Under the pieces are notes generated by a model, which did no database searches, had not been told where the DNA came from, and saw only the letters and a program-made list of their open reading frames with translations. Positions 1 to 7,587 of a DNA stretch of 11,303 bases are shown in pieces; the stretch's first letter is position 1; the number at the start of each line of letters is the position of its first letter. The translations under genes and the position numbers were made by a program. The stretch is taken from the NCBI GenBank assembly GCA_018710795.1, contig DVJH01000044.1:1-11303 (forward strand). The letters are read 5' to 3'. The DNA comes from Candidatus Galligastranaerophilus gallistercoris (lineage in GTDB: Bacteria; Cyanobacteriota; Vampirovibrionia; Gastranaerophilales; Gastranaerophilaceae).

Positions 1-1
1 A

Positions 2-1108
2 AGTTACGTCGAAAAATGCAGACAGGAAATCGAAAACATAATCTTGGAAGGCACCGATGTAATTCCAAAAGAAGTTTTAAACGAATTTAACGAACAATCG
101 GATAACATCTCGGGCGAATTAAGGTCAAACACAACATCCATGCAGGAATTATCGTCTGTAATTTCCGAAAACGAATATGCAATCGAAAGAGCGCAAAATG
201 AAATTGAAGAAAACGAAAAAGAAATAAAAGAAAAAGAAGATAAAATTAAATCTCTTCAAAATAAAGACGATGAAGCCTCAAAACAAGAAATTGAAACGCT
301 CAATGAAGAAATAGGAGCGCTCAATTCAAAAATAAGCGAATTAAACTCGATTATCACAAACGCGAATAAAAACATAGACACGGCAAACAATGAATATGAA
401 GAATATTCAAGCAAAAATACATCATTGTCCGAAGAACAAAGCGGGCTTATGGAAAAGTGCATGAATAAATATTATGAAGCCCACACCGAAGAAGACAGAG
501 TATATGAAGATTCATTCTTAAAAGGACAAATCGAAGGGCTTGAAGATTGCATTTCAAATGCTGAAATTAATTTATCCGAAAATACCTTAAACCTTACAAC
601 GGAAATTGAAAATTTAAAAATACAGCTTGCCAAAAAAGAGCTTGAAGCCCTAATTTCCGCACAATCTGCGGCAGCATCCGGCGCAAGCGGCACAAGTTAT
701 TCAATAACGGGCGGAAATTATACGGGAGATTTACCAGTCAATAACGAACTAGCATCGATTGCGCAGGCAACCGCAAGCTCAATGGGTTCAACGGGCTGGT
801 GCCTTAAAGGAGTAAACAATGCACTTGAAAAAGCATACGGGTTCAGATTAAGTTATAACAGCGCCTATCAGGCAATACCCGCGCTGCAATCAAGAAGCGA
901 TTTTACGGAAGTTACAAACCAATACCCCAGCGCTCAAAGTCTTACAAATCTTCCCGCAGGCGCAATAGTGGTTTGGGAAAATTCAAGCAATCACCCTCAC
1001 GGGCACATATCGATAGCATTGGGTAACGGTCAGGAAGCATCCGACCATATACAATCCCAAACCGTAAACTACGGAACGCAATATCACGTTTTTGTTAAAA
1101 CGGCTTAG
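2..1108 (+). CDS. Coiled-coil protein with C-terminal CHAP/NlpC-like cysteine peptidase domain (5' partial)
   Basis: The reading frame is open to the left edge, so the true start lies outside the window. The TTG at 44 is only an internal codon with no ribosome binding site. About 368 residues are visible. Roughly residues 30-220 are Glu/Lys/Asn/Ser-rich heptad-like helix typical of a long coiled coil. A short Ala/Ser/Gly linker follows. The last ~130 residues look like a papain-fold domain: GWCLKGV carries the likely nucleophile Cys267 (visible numbering), and HGHISIALGNG carries the likely His335, 68 residues later. Proteins of this design (PcsB, CwlO-like) cut peptidoglycan peptides or amide bonds during growth or division; that role here is inference. 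Two further coiled-coil peptidases lie at 4675 and 5650. The gene ends TAG, overlapping the stop of the convergent antiporter. The N-terminus is unseen, so a signal peptide cannot be judged. The peptidase fold is fairly sure; the substrate is unknown. Confidence 0.8.
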   Translation, partial: SYVEKCRQEIENIILEGTDVIPKEVLNEFNEQSDNISGELRSNTTSMQELSSVISENEYAIERAQNEIEENEKEIKEKEDKIKSLQNKDDEASKQEIETLNEEIGALNSKISELNSIITNANKNIDTANNEYEEYSSKNTSLSEEQSGLMEKCMNKYYEAHTEEDRVYEDSFLKGQIEGLEDCISNAEINLSENTLNLTTEIENLKIQLAKKELEALISAQSAAASGASGTSYSITGGNYTGDLPVNNELASIAQATASSMGSTGWCLKGVNNALEKAYGFRLSYNSAYQAIPALQSRSDFTEVTNQYPSAQSLTNLPAGAIVVWENSSNHPHGHISIALGNGQEASDHIQSQTVNYGTQYHVFVKTA

Positions 1109-2697
1109 ATATTATAAAAAACAATCGTATCGTCGGCAATTATCTTTGTATCGCCGTTAGGCACAAAGGAATTGCCGCCTCTTTTTATGAGTGCGATTAA
1201 AAAGCCGTCCTGAAAATCGATATCTTTAATATATTTATTTTTCCACTGGTGATTTTTGGTTATTTCCATTTCTTTTAATTTAATATCGGAATTGGAATGC
1301 GTAACGGTTGTGCCGATTAATACCATATCATTTTCCAAAATTTGCGTATCACCTTTGGGAGCAACTTTGCAGCCGTCTCTTTGTATAACAAGAACAAGTG
1401 ATTTTGAATCAAGCTTAATTTCTTTTAATTTTTTATTGCACCATGGGTGCTCTGAAGTTATAAAAGTTTTGGATAATGTAATTGCGGATTCGTTTTGATA
1501 ATCATTAAAGGTTTTTAAAACATCTGAGTATTCATCTATCATATTAAATTTATGCGCAAACCACGGAAACATTGACCCCTGAAAAGCAACCGAAATAAAC
1601 GAAACAAAAAATACAATATGAAAAAGGTCATATTTTAAATCCGTTGCCTGCGCAACCGCAAAAATTGCAAATACGATTGAAGCCGCACCTCTAAGCCCCG
1701 CCATCGAGACAAAAGCAATCTGGTTTAATTTAGCTCTGAAAGGAAGCATAATTGTGCCGACCGCAATCGGCCTTGCAACAAAAGATAAAAACAAGACGAT
1801 TAATAACCCCGGAACCAAAATTTCGCCTATTCTTGAAGGAGTTGACAAAAACCCCAAAAGGAAGAATATTATTATTTGAGATAATGCGGTAATACCGTCA
1901 AAGAAATAAATAAGATTGATTTTATTTTTTATTTCGCTGTTACCTAAAATTATCCCCGTTGTATAAACGCTTAAATAGCCGTTTCCGCCGATAAGGTCGG
2001 GAATTGCATAAGAAGCAAGCGCAAGCGCCACAACAAATAAAGTGTCCGAACCTTCCTGAATAAGTTTTGTTTTCTTAAATACAAATATACCGAAAAGTGC
2101 AACCAGAATACCGAATATAACGCCGTAACCGATTTGCGCAATGAACATCGGAACAATGGAGCCCATTTGTGCTCCTTTTAAAATAATAATCCCGAGAACC
2201 GTAAGCATATATGCAAACGGGTCATTTGAACCTGATTCGATTTCCAAAAGCGAGGCGCTGTTATATTTTAAATTTAATTTTCTGGACCTTAAAATCGAAA
2301 ACACGCTTGCGGCGTCGGTTGAGCTTAAAATGGCACCTATAAGGAAACTTTCCGCAAAATCCATTTTTAAGCCCCAATAGCAAAAAGCGGCCGTAATAAG
2401 CGCGGTTAAAACCGTCCCTAAAGAAGATAAAACGCCCGCCTGAATATTGAGCATTTTATCTTTAATTGTTTTAGTGCAAAAACCGCCGTAAAAAATTATA
2501 AACAATAAAGCAATCGTGCAAAGCTTGGCGGTCAAATCGTAATTATCGAAAGATAATTTTAAGATACCGTCTTCGCCGAACAATATGCCGAGCAGCATAA
2601 ATAAAAGCAAAGCAGGCATGCCCATTTTGCTTGAAAATTTGTTGGTAACTATACAAAAAAAGATAACTATTGCGCAAAATAAAATTATGCCCGACAT
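1105..2697 (-). CDS. nhaP2: K+(Na+)/H+ antiporter, CPA1 family (NhaP2/CvrA type) with two RCK_C domains
   Basis: A 530-residue inner-membrane cation/proton antiporter. Residues 1-385 form about a dozen hydrophobic segments with CPA1 hallmarks: STDAAS at 126-131, the ion-site SGSNDP at 155-160 (Asn158-Asp159), and AGLRGAAS at 333-340. Two tandem cytosolic TrkA-C/RCK_C-like domains follow, near 412-463 and 478-530. Both have a conserved P-x-G-D-T-x-I core (PKGDTQI and PNGDTKI). In this family such domains gate transport by binding a small ligand or nucleotide; the ligand here is unknown. E. coli CvrA is longer (about 580 aa) and has a different C-terminal part; the tandem arrangement resembles forms seen in other phyla. 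ATG at 2697 follows an excellent Shine-Dalgarno, GGAGG at about 2702-2706. The gene diverges from the carbonic anhydrase. Its TAA overlaps the TAG of the convergent peptidase gene (1105-1108). Family assignment is firm; K+ versus Na+ preference cannot be read from sequence. Confidence 0.93.
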   Translation of the reverse strand: MSGIILFCAIVIFFCIVTNKFSSKMGMPALLLFMLLGILFGEDGILKLSFDNYDLTAKLCTIALLFIIFYGGFCTKTIKDKMLNIQAGVLSSLGTVLTALITAAFCYWGLKMDFAESFLIGAILSSTDAASVFSILRSRKLNLKYNSASLLEIESGSNDPFAYMLTVLGIIILKGAQMGSIVPMFIAQIGYGVIFGILVALFGIFVFKKTKLIQEGSDTLFVVALALASYAIPDLIGGNGYLSVYTTGIILGNSEIKNKINLIYFFDGITALSQIIIFFLLGFLSTPSRIGEILVPGLLIVLFLSFVARPIAVGTIMLPFRAKLNQIAFVSMAGLRGAASIVFAIFAVAQATDLKYDLFHIVFFVSFISVAFQGSMFPWFAHKFNMIDEYSDVLKTFNDYQNESAITLSKTFITSEHPWCNKKLKEIKLDSKSLVLVIQRDGCKVAPKGDTQILENDMVLIGTTVTHSNSDIKLKEMEITKNHQWKNKYIKDIDFQDGFLIALIKRGGNSFVPNGDTKIIADDTIVFYNI

Positions 2698-2714
2698 ATA
2701 TCCTCCGTTATATA

Positions 2715-2744
2715 ACTATAACAAATATGTAATTAAATTTGCAA
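2715..2744 (-). promoter_or_regulatory. Candidate sigma70-type promoter for the antiporter
   Basis: On the minus strand, a -35-like TTGCAA (2739-2744) is followed after 18 nt by an extended -10, TG-T-TATAGT (2715-2723). The start site would fall near 2708, giving a very short leader just ahead of the GGAGG ribosome binding site. This is a match by eye only, in an AT-rich region where chance matches are common. Confidence 0.4.
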
Positions 2745-2754
2745 ACCAAAAGTT

Positions 2755-2784
2755 TTTACAAAATAAAAAATATCATATTATAAT
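2755..2784 (+). promoter_or_regulatory. Candidate sigma70-type promoter for the carbonic anhydrase-creD pair
   Basis: TTTACA (2755-2760) and a perfect TATAAT (2779-2784) are separated by 18 nt. The predicted start is near 2791, leaving a leader of about 14 nt that still contains the AAAGGA ribosome binding site. It sits back-to-back with the minus-strand antiporter promoter, with about 10 nt between the two -35 elements. Good consensus match, but unproven. Confidence 0.5.
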
Positions 2785-2804
2785 TTAAAAAAAGGAATTT
2801 TAAG

Positions 2805-3386
2805 ATGAATAACAAAGAAAAAGGCAAAAACGAACTGGAAAAGCTGCTTAAAGGAAACAAAAATTTCGTAAACGGCTGCCCCACGGCAAAAAATATGTGC
2901 CTTGAAACCTTAAAAAAATTTGCGTTTCATCAAGAACCGTATGCTGCCGTTTTAAGCTGCTCGGATTCAAGGGTTGTACCTGAAATTATATTTGATTGCG
3001 GAATAGGCGAGCTTTTTGTAATAAGGGTAGCGGGAATTGCCCTCGGGCCCAATGTAATTGAAAGCATTGAATATGCGGTTAAAAAATTAAAAGTACCGCT
3101 TCTTATTTTACTTGGCCACGATGATTGCGGCGTTATGAAATATGCAAAAGATAATTACCCGAATATGACGAAAGATTTTCAATCGATTATGAGCGCCGTA
3201 TACCCTGTTTTGGATAAAAAAGAAGATATAAAATGCCACAATTTTTTTGCAATGGAACATACAAAATGGGTTGAAACCACTTTGACGGATAAATCAAAAA
3301 TCGTATCAAATGCGGTTAAAAACAACGATTTATTAATTGCAAAATGCCATTTTGACCACTCAACGGGACTTGTTAATCTGATATAA
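2805..3386 (+). CDS. Beta-class carbonic anhydrase
   Basis: A 193-residue cytosolic zinc enzyme that interconverts CO2 and bicarbonate. The beta-class signatures are intact: CSDSRV at 52-57 supplies zinc ligand Cys52 and the Asp54-Arg56 dyad, and GHDDCGVM at 104-111 supplies His105 and Cys108. The spacing is normal for the family. The GELFVIRVAG segment (68-77) matches the conserved core strand. The length is slightly short (about 200-230 is usual), but both ends look complete. ATG at 2805 follows AGGA (2793-2796) by 8 nt. The downstream creD gene starts 13 nt after its stop, so the two are probably co-transcribed. The divergent antiporter suggests joint pH or bicarbonate homeostasis. Nothing indicates a cyanate operon (cynT) or a carboxysome, so a housekeeping Can-like role is more likely. 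Confidence 0.95.
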   Translation: MNNKEKGKNELEKLLKGNKNFVNGCPTAKNMCLETLKKFAFHQEPYAAVLSCSDSRVVPEIIFDCGIGELFVIRVAGIALGPNVIESIEYAVKKLKVPLLILLGHDDCGVMKYAKDNYPNMTKDFQSIMSAVYPVLDKKEDIKCHNFFAMEHTKWVETTLTDKSKIVSNAVKNNDLLIAKCHFDHSTGLVNLI

Positions 3387-3399
3387 AAGGAGCTGATTT

Positions 3400-4587
3400 A
3401 TGGAAAACGGCAAAAAATTTTCAAAAGTAAAAAAGTTTTATATTCTTTTAATAATGCTTGTAATTCTTTTAATTCCGATAGCTTTTTTAAGCTCTGTCGT
3501 ATATGAAAGACAAGATTATAAAAAAGAAGCCGAAGATTTCATAAAAAATTCATGGGGTTCAAACCAGACAATAAGCGCCCCAAGGTTGTATTACACCGTT
3601 AAAACAAAAGAAGGAACCGAAACAAAAGAGCTTGAGCTTAATAATTTTGAAGCAAAAATAAAAATTCAAACCGAACAAAGAAAAAAAGGAACGTTTAAAA
3701 TACCTGTCTACACTGCAAATGTTGAATTAACGGGCGATTTTATAAATAATGAAAAACTTAGCCGCAATTTAACCCTTGAATTTAAAGTAACCGATTCAAA
3801 AGGTTTTACAAAACAGCCGCAGATAAAATTTTTAACAAATGATTATACAATTAATACCAAAAATGTTTTGACAAAAAATGTAAGCGCAAAACAAAAGATA
3901 ATTCCTTTCGGCATTAAATATGTAATAAGAGGTACAAATGAAATTTATGCGGAGCCTAAAGGAATAAACAACAAAATAACAATAGAAGGCAACTGGAAAA
4001 ACCCCTCTTTTGAAGGTAATTTTTTACCCGATAAAAAAACTATGGATAATACGCATTTTAATGCCGAATGGCAAATACCCTCCATTGCAACATCATCTAT
4101 ATATGAACCCAAAGCCGGAGTTTCGCTTTTAATTCCCGTTGATAACTATAAAATGTCTATAAGGGCGGTAAAATACGCATTTTTATTCCTGTCGCTTACG
4201 TTTTTATCGTTTTTTATATTTGAAATGACTACCAAAAACAACAAACCCGTTCATCAGCTTCAATATTTAATTATGGGCGGAGCTATGCTTGTGTATTACC
4301 TTTTATTGGTATCTTTATCCGAATTTATTTCATTTGCGGTGTCTTATATAATTGCAAGCATAATGACAATCGGCTTAATAGGGCTTTATACATATTTTGT
4401 AATTGTTAAAAAAGAGGATAAAAAATTTCCGCTTACAATATCCTGTATTATGGCATTTTTGTATACATTTTTATACGTATTGCTTGCTCTGACCGATTAT
4501 TCGCTTATTGTGGGTTCGATAGGTCTTTTTATAATAACTGCGCTCATAATGTATTCCACAAGAAAAATCGAATGGTTTAACGATTAA
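3400..4587 (+). CDS. creD: CreD-family inner-membrane protein
   Basis: A 395-residue membrane protein of the CreD (Cet) family. An N-terminal membrane anchor (about 13-33) is followed by an ERQ-x(6)-E motif (36-45) and the SWG-x-QT element (51-57), both typical of CreD. A large, presumably periplasmic domain (about 35-250) includes KIPVYTANVELTGDF (100-114) and NPSFEGNFLPD (201-211). Five more membrane helices follow (about 257-277, 287-309, 311-336, 344-363, 366-386); the HQLQYLIMG segment (285-293) opens the conserved C-terminal core. In Enterobacteria creD is induced by the CreBC two-component system and linked to envelope integrity and colicin/beta-lactam phenotypes; its biochemical function is unknown. 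No creB or creC is present here. AAAAGGAG (3385-3392), starting in the upstream stop codon, gives a clear ribosome binding site 7 nt before ATG. At 395 residues it is somewhat shorter than E. coli CreD (about 450). Confidence 0.93.
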   Translation: MENGKKFSKVKKFYILLIMLVILLIPIAFLSSVVYERQDYKKEAEDFIKNSWGSNQTISAPRLYYTVKTKEGTETKELELNNFEAKIKIQTEQRKKGTFKIPVYTANVELTGDFINNEKLSRNLTLEFKVTDSKGFTKQPQIKFLTNDYTINTKNVLTKNVSAKQKIIPFGIKYVIRGTNEIYAEPKGINNKITIEGNWKNPSFEGNFLPDKKTMDNTHFNAEWQIPSIATSSIYEPKAGVSLLIPVDNYKMSIRAVKYAFLFLSLTFLSFFIFEMTTKNNKPVHQLQYLIMGGAMLVYYLLLVSLSEFISFAVSYIIASIMTIGLIGLYTYFVIVKKEDKKFPLTISCIMAFLYTFLYVLLALTDYSLIVGSIGLFIITALIMYSTRKIEWFND

Positions 4588-4636
4588 ATTACAAATTGTA
4601 AACGTAATTTTACGGTAATATTTAAGTATTATCCGT
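4586..4636 (+). repeat. Two adjacent AT-rich stem-loops after creD
   Basis: A perfect 7-bp inverted repeat, AAATTAC (4586-4592) and GTAATTT (4604-4610), overlaps the creD stop. It is followed by an imperfect pair, ACGGTAATA (4612-4620) and TATTATCCGT (4627-4636). Neither ends in a long T-run, so they are at best weak terminators or an RNA-processing signal between creD and the peptidase gene at 4675. They could also be chance structure. Confidence 0.35.
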
Positions 4637-4674
4637 TAGCTGCCGATATTTATAAAGGAATATAAGGACGGAAA

Positions 4675-5574
4675 ATGAGCTGGCAGTTAAAAATTGAAGG
4701 GCAGATATACGTTTTTGAAACTCAAAGCGAGTTCAAAAAAGTAAAGGAAATGGATTCAAAAGAGCAAAAGTCATACATTGCTCAAATGACCAATGAAGAC
4801 GATTTGCAAATTTTAGATGAAGACTCGGAAGAAAACGAAGAAAACGAAGTTAACACCGATGAATCGGAAGAAAATAACAACTCCGAAACATATATAAATC
4901 CCGACGTTCTTATGCTGGATGAGCGGATAAGTTCGCTTGAAGCAAAAAGAAACAGTCTGTATAATTCGCTCTCAAAAGCGGAAGATATTGAAGAATATCA
5001 AAAAATATTAAATGAAACAAGAAATCTGCAAAATGAAATAAACAATTTAAGAAATCAAACAATGACATACCTTGATTCATCATCAACGGAACAAAGCACA
5101 ACGGCAACCGGGCAAAATAATATTATATCCACGGGCGGAGGAAACAATATCATAAGTTATGCGGAACAATTCTTGGGCGAGAAAAACCCGAGCAAAAAAG
5201 CGGGCGATAACCCGTTTGTGAGAGTTGAGCGGGGCGGAAGCTGCGATGACTTTGCAACTTATGTAACCGATAATTCAATTCCCGATGATTCAAAAGCAGA
5301 CTGGTATAAAAATTTAACCGAAAAAGAAAAAGCCTGGGGTCCTGATGTATTCAGGGCGGCAAAAGAAGCGGGCGCTACGGTTAAATTAAACGAAGCACAA
5401 GCCGGCGATTTATGCGCAATTGATTTAAACGGAAACGGCGGAATGGACCATACCGTAATCATTAAAGAAGTTAAAGACGGAAAAGTTTATGTAATCGAAT
5501 CAAACGGCGGAACGGTGCAAAATAAAACGTATAATGAAAGTCAGGTCTGCTCAATCGCAAGAACAACCAAATAA
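4675..5574 (+). CDS. Coiled-coil protein with C-terminal CHAP/NlpC-like cysteine peptidase domain
   Basis: A 299-residue protein with no signal peptide or membrane segment. Residues 1-45 are a small polar domain of unknown type. Residues 46-70 are a very acidic Glu/Asn/Asp stretch, and 75-135 a predicted coiled coil. A Ser/Thr/Gly linker leads to a papain-like domain (about 155-299). Its likely triad is Cys190 (GGSCDDF), His259 (MDH) and Glu275 or Asn277. D-x-N-G-N-G just before the His (250-255) resembles the calcium loop seen in some CHAP domains. The domain shares WYK, RAA-x-EAGA and the Cys-to-His spacing with the convergent gene at 5650-7491, so the two are paralogues. The expected activity is hydrolysis of peptidoglycan peptide or amide bonds, by family analogy only. 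ATG follows TAAGGA (4663-4668) by 6 nt. The 87-nt gap after creD leaves operon membership open. A bidirectional terminator lies downstream. Confidence 0.85.
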   Translation: MSWQLKIEGQIYVFETQSEFKKVKEMDSKEQKSYIAQMTNEDDLQILDEDSEENEENEVNTDESEENNNSETYINPDVLMLDERISSLEAKRNSLYNSLSKAEDIEEYQKILNETRNLQNEINNLRNQTMTYLDSSSTEQSTTATGQNNIISTGGGNNIISYAEQFLGEKNPSKKAGDNPFVRVERGGSCDDFATYVTDNSIPDDSKADWYKNLTEKEKAWGPDVFRAAKEAGATVKLNEAQAGDLCAIDLNGNGGMDHTVIIKEVKDGKVYVIESNGGTVQNKTYNESQVCSIARTTK

Positions 5575-5604
5575 ATGAAGTTTTAAAACGTCAATTTATA
5601 CAAT

Positions 5605-5641
5605 AAATAAAGGCTCATATATGATATATGAGCCTTTATTT
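5605..5641. terminator. Bidirectional intrinsic terminator
   Basis: A perfect 17-bp stem (5605-5621 with 5625-5641) has a 3-nt loop, TGA. The central part contains AGGCTC/GAGCCT. T-rich sequence follows on both strands (TTTTT then AAATTTTT on plus; TTTATTTATT on minus). It lies 30 nt after the stop of the plus-strand peptidase and 8 nt after the stop of the minus-strand peptidase, so it should serve both convergent genes. Confidence 0.9.
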
Positions 5642-5649
5642 TTAAATTT

Positions 5650-7491
5650 TTATGTTATTTTGCAGAATGTTAAAGGACAGGTTGCGGGGTGTTCAAGGTC
5701 AACTTCGTTTATCCTTACCGTATTACCCGAATTTCCATCAATCGTAATCAATTTATTTCCTTCAACGGCAAGAACAATTCCTATATGCTGCATTGTGCCG
5801 TCGCCGTCATAATCATACAAAACGATATCGCCCGTCTCCGCTTGCGATGAATCAATTATGGCGCCCGCTTCTTCTGCGGCCCTGTGGACATTCACCTGCC
5901 AGTATTGGTTTTCTATATCCTTATACCATTGAGGAATTTTATCGGATGAGGGCATATGTTCATAGATATAACTTACAAAAGCCGCGCACCAGCCCGTTTG
6001 GGATGATGAAGAATGCCATTTTTCAAGGAAAATATCGGCACTTGCATCAGCTTCGTTATATCCCAGAAATCCAAGAGCAAATTGGGCAATATCACGCCCG
6101 ACAAAATTTGAAGAATATTCAAGCGAAAGGTTTCTGTTTTCATTATCGTTTATGAGCTCTTTAACCGCAACAACATCCTGCTGCGCAACTTCAACCGCAT
6201 TTTTAGCATTGTTTAATACGGTTTCTTTTGCCGCATCCGCTTGTTTCTTTTTATCGTTATAAATTTGTATCGCTTCTTTTATGTTAGGTTCTGTTTCAAT
6301 TATTTTTGCTTCAATTTCGCTTTTTTGCGCATTCAATTCATCAAGCTCATCTTCAAGCCGGGCTTTTTCTTCTTCCAATTTATCCAGTTTTTCTTCTTCT
6401 TCTTTTAATTGAGCTTCCGCTTCGGATTCGGCTGCCCTTGCGGCAGCAACCTCACCTTCAAGACGGGAAATTTGCGCATCAATTTGTGCCTGTTCATCCG
6501 GATCATCGCTTGATTTTCCCTGCATGGAAGACAGGGCGGATTCAAGCGTTTCTCTTGTGCTGACAGCGCTTTCGTATGCGGTTTTGGCATTACTTACCGT
6601 CGTTTTTTGCGTTGAAATTTCACTGTCTTTTTCGCTGATTTCAGCTTCTTTTGCGCTGATTAAAGCCACCTGATTATTTAAGCTTTCGATAAGTTCCTGA
6701 TTTACTTTTCTGTATTCAAGCTGCCCGAGCAAAAATTGATAAGCTTCATCAACCGCATTATTCCAGGATTTAACCGTAGGGTTTGTACCGTCATATACGG
6801 CATTAAGTGCTTCTTGTTTTGTTTGAAGAGTTGTTTCTTTTTTCTCAAGCTCTTTTTGCATATCTTCTTCGCTCATAAATGCATCGCTGACTCTTCCGCC
6901 CGATCTGTTTGAAACCTCGGGTTCAACAGGCACCCCCGAAGCTGCAGCCGCGGAAGCCGCAGAACCGCTTGAAACGGGTGCTGCTGTTTGAAGCGAAGGA
7001 TTTGCGATTGAATTAAGAAGGTTACTTTGCAAAGTTTTCATAACGTCATTTTTAAAACTTGAAAGCCCGTCTAAAATATCGCCCATTGATATATGGGATG
7101 AATTATCTTCGCCAACGCCCACATGTTTTAAAAAGTTATTTACTTCATCTTCATCAATATTACCGTCTTTTGTTTCATCGACTTTTGATATAAATTCTTC
7201 ATCATCCGAAAATAAATAACTGAGAAAATCCTTAATTATGTTCGAATCTTCTGATTCTTCTTCGGCTTGTGTTTCATCTGGATCTATATTTGAAAAATCA
7301 ATATCAAGAATATCTTCAACGCTTATTGTCATCATTGAAAGTCCGAGGTTAAGTTCTTCCGATACATATCTTTCAAATTCGTCCGAATGAGCAAAAATAC
7401 TGGTTGATGTTAATTCCCTTCCTTCTTTAAGATAAAGTTCTTCAAGATAATTGCTAAAGCCTGTTCTAAGGTCTGCAAAATTCAATTCCAC
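5650..7491 (-). CDS. Large coiled-coil protein with EF-hand and C-terminal CHAP-like cysteine peptidase domain
   Basis: With a GTG start this is a 613-residue protein. The frame extends 15 codons upstream to a TTG at 7536, but GTG at 7491 has AAAGGA 6 nt before it, so I prefer it. There is no signal peptide. Residues 1-75 are an unrecognised helical region. An EF-hand-like loop, DETKDGNIDEDE, lies at 105-116, where positions 1, 3, 5, 6, 8 and 12 fit the consensus. A Pro/Ala/Ser linker (about 163-195) precedes a coiled coil of about 240 residues (205-450), rich in Glu, Lys and Ala. The papain-like domain (about 455-613) has likely Cys502 (TGWCAAFV), His569 (MQH) and Asp585 or Asn587, with a DYDGDG calcium-type loop at 560-565. 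It resembles the protein at 4675 (shared WYK, RAA-x-EAGA, 67-residue Cys-His gap). A peptidoglycan endopeptidase/amidase role is inferred; PcsB- or CwlO-like proteins are architectural analogues but carry signal peptides. Confidence 0.87.
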   Translation of the reverse strand: MELNFADLRTGFSNYLEELYLKEGRELTSTSIFAHSDEFERYVSEELNLGLSMMTISVEDILDIDFSNIDPDETQAEEESEDSNIIKDFLSYLFSDDEEFISKVDETKDGNIDEDEVNNFLKHVGVGEDNSSHISMGDILDGLSSFKNDVMKTLQSNLLNSIANPSLQTAAPVSSGSAASAAAASGVPVEPEVSNRSGGRVSDAFMSEEDMQKELEKKETTLQTKQEALNAVYDGTNPTVKSWNNAVDEAYQFLLGQLEYRKVNQELIESLNNQVALISAKEAEISEKDSEISTQKTTVSNAKTAYESAVSTRETLESALSSMQGKSSDDPDEQAQIDAQISRLEGEVAAARAAESEAEAQLKEEEEKLDKLEEEKARLEDELDELNAQKSEIEAKIIETEPNIKEAIQIYNDKKKQADAAKETVLNNAKNAVEVAQQDVVAVKELINDNENRNLSLEYSSNFVGRDIAQFALGFLGYNEADASADIFLEKWHSSSSQTGWCAAFVSYIYEHMPSSDKIPQWYKDIENQYWQVNVHRAAEEAGAIIDSSQAETGDIVLYDYDGDGTMQHIGIVLAVEGNKLITIDGNSGNTVRINEVDLEHPATCPLTFCKIT

Positions 7492-7497
7492 TACATT

Positions 7498-7503
7498 TCC
7501 TTT
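7498..7503 (-). promoter_or_regulatory. Ribosome binding site that sets a GTG start at 7491
   Basis: AAAGGA on the minus strand ends 6 nt before GTG (7491-7489). The more upstream in-frame TTG (7536) has no purine-rich motif at the right distance. An ATG inside the same stretch is out of frame and is followed at once by TAG. Confidence 0.7.
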
Positions 7504-7587
7504 CTTTTTATCGCACCTGAAATATAATAGCGGCAATCGGCAGCATAAGCTTTAAATAAATCAAAAGAAAGTAACGAAATATTAACA

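Noticed and set aside
44..46. TTG as the start of the first gene
   Set aside because: The frame has no stop back to base 2, no ribosome binding site precedes the TTG, and the helical composition continues upstream; the gene is 5' truncated by the window.
5793..6563. Plus-strand ORFs of 120 and 85 codons (5793-6155 and 6306-6563)
   Set aside because: They lie wholly inside the well-supported minus-strand peptidase gene, show no domain or ribosome binding site, and have compositions expected of an opposite-frame shadow.
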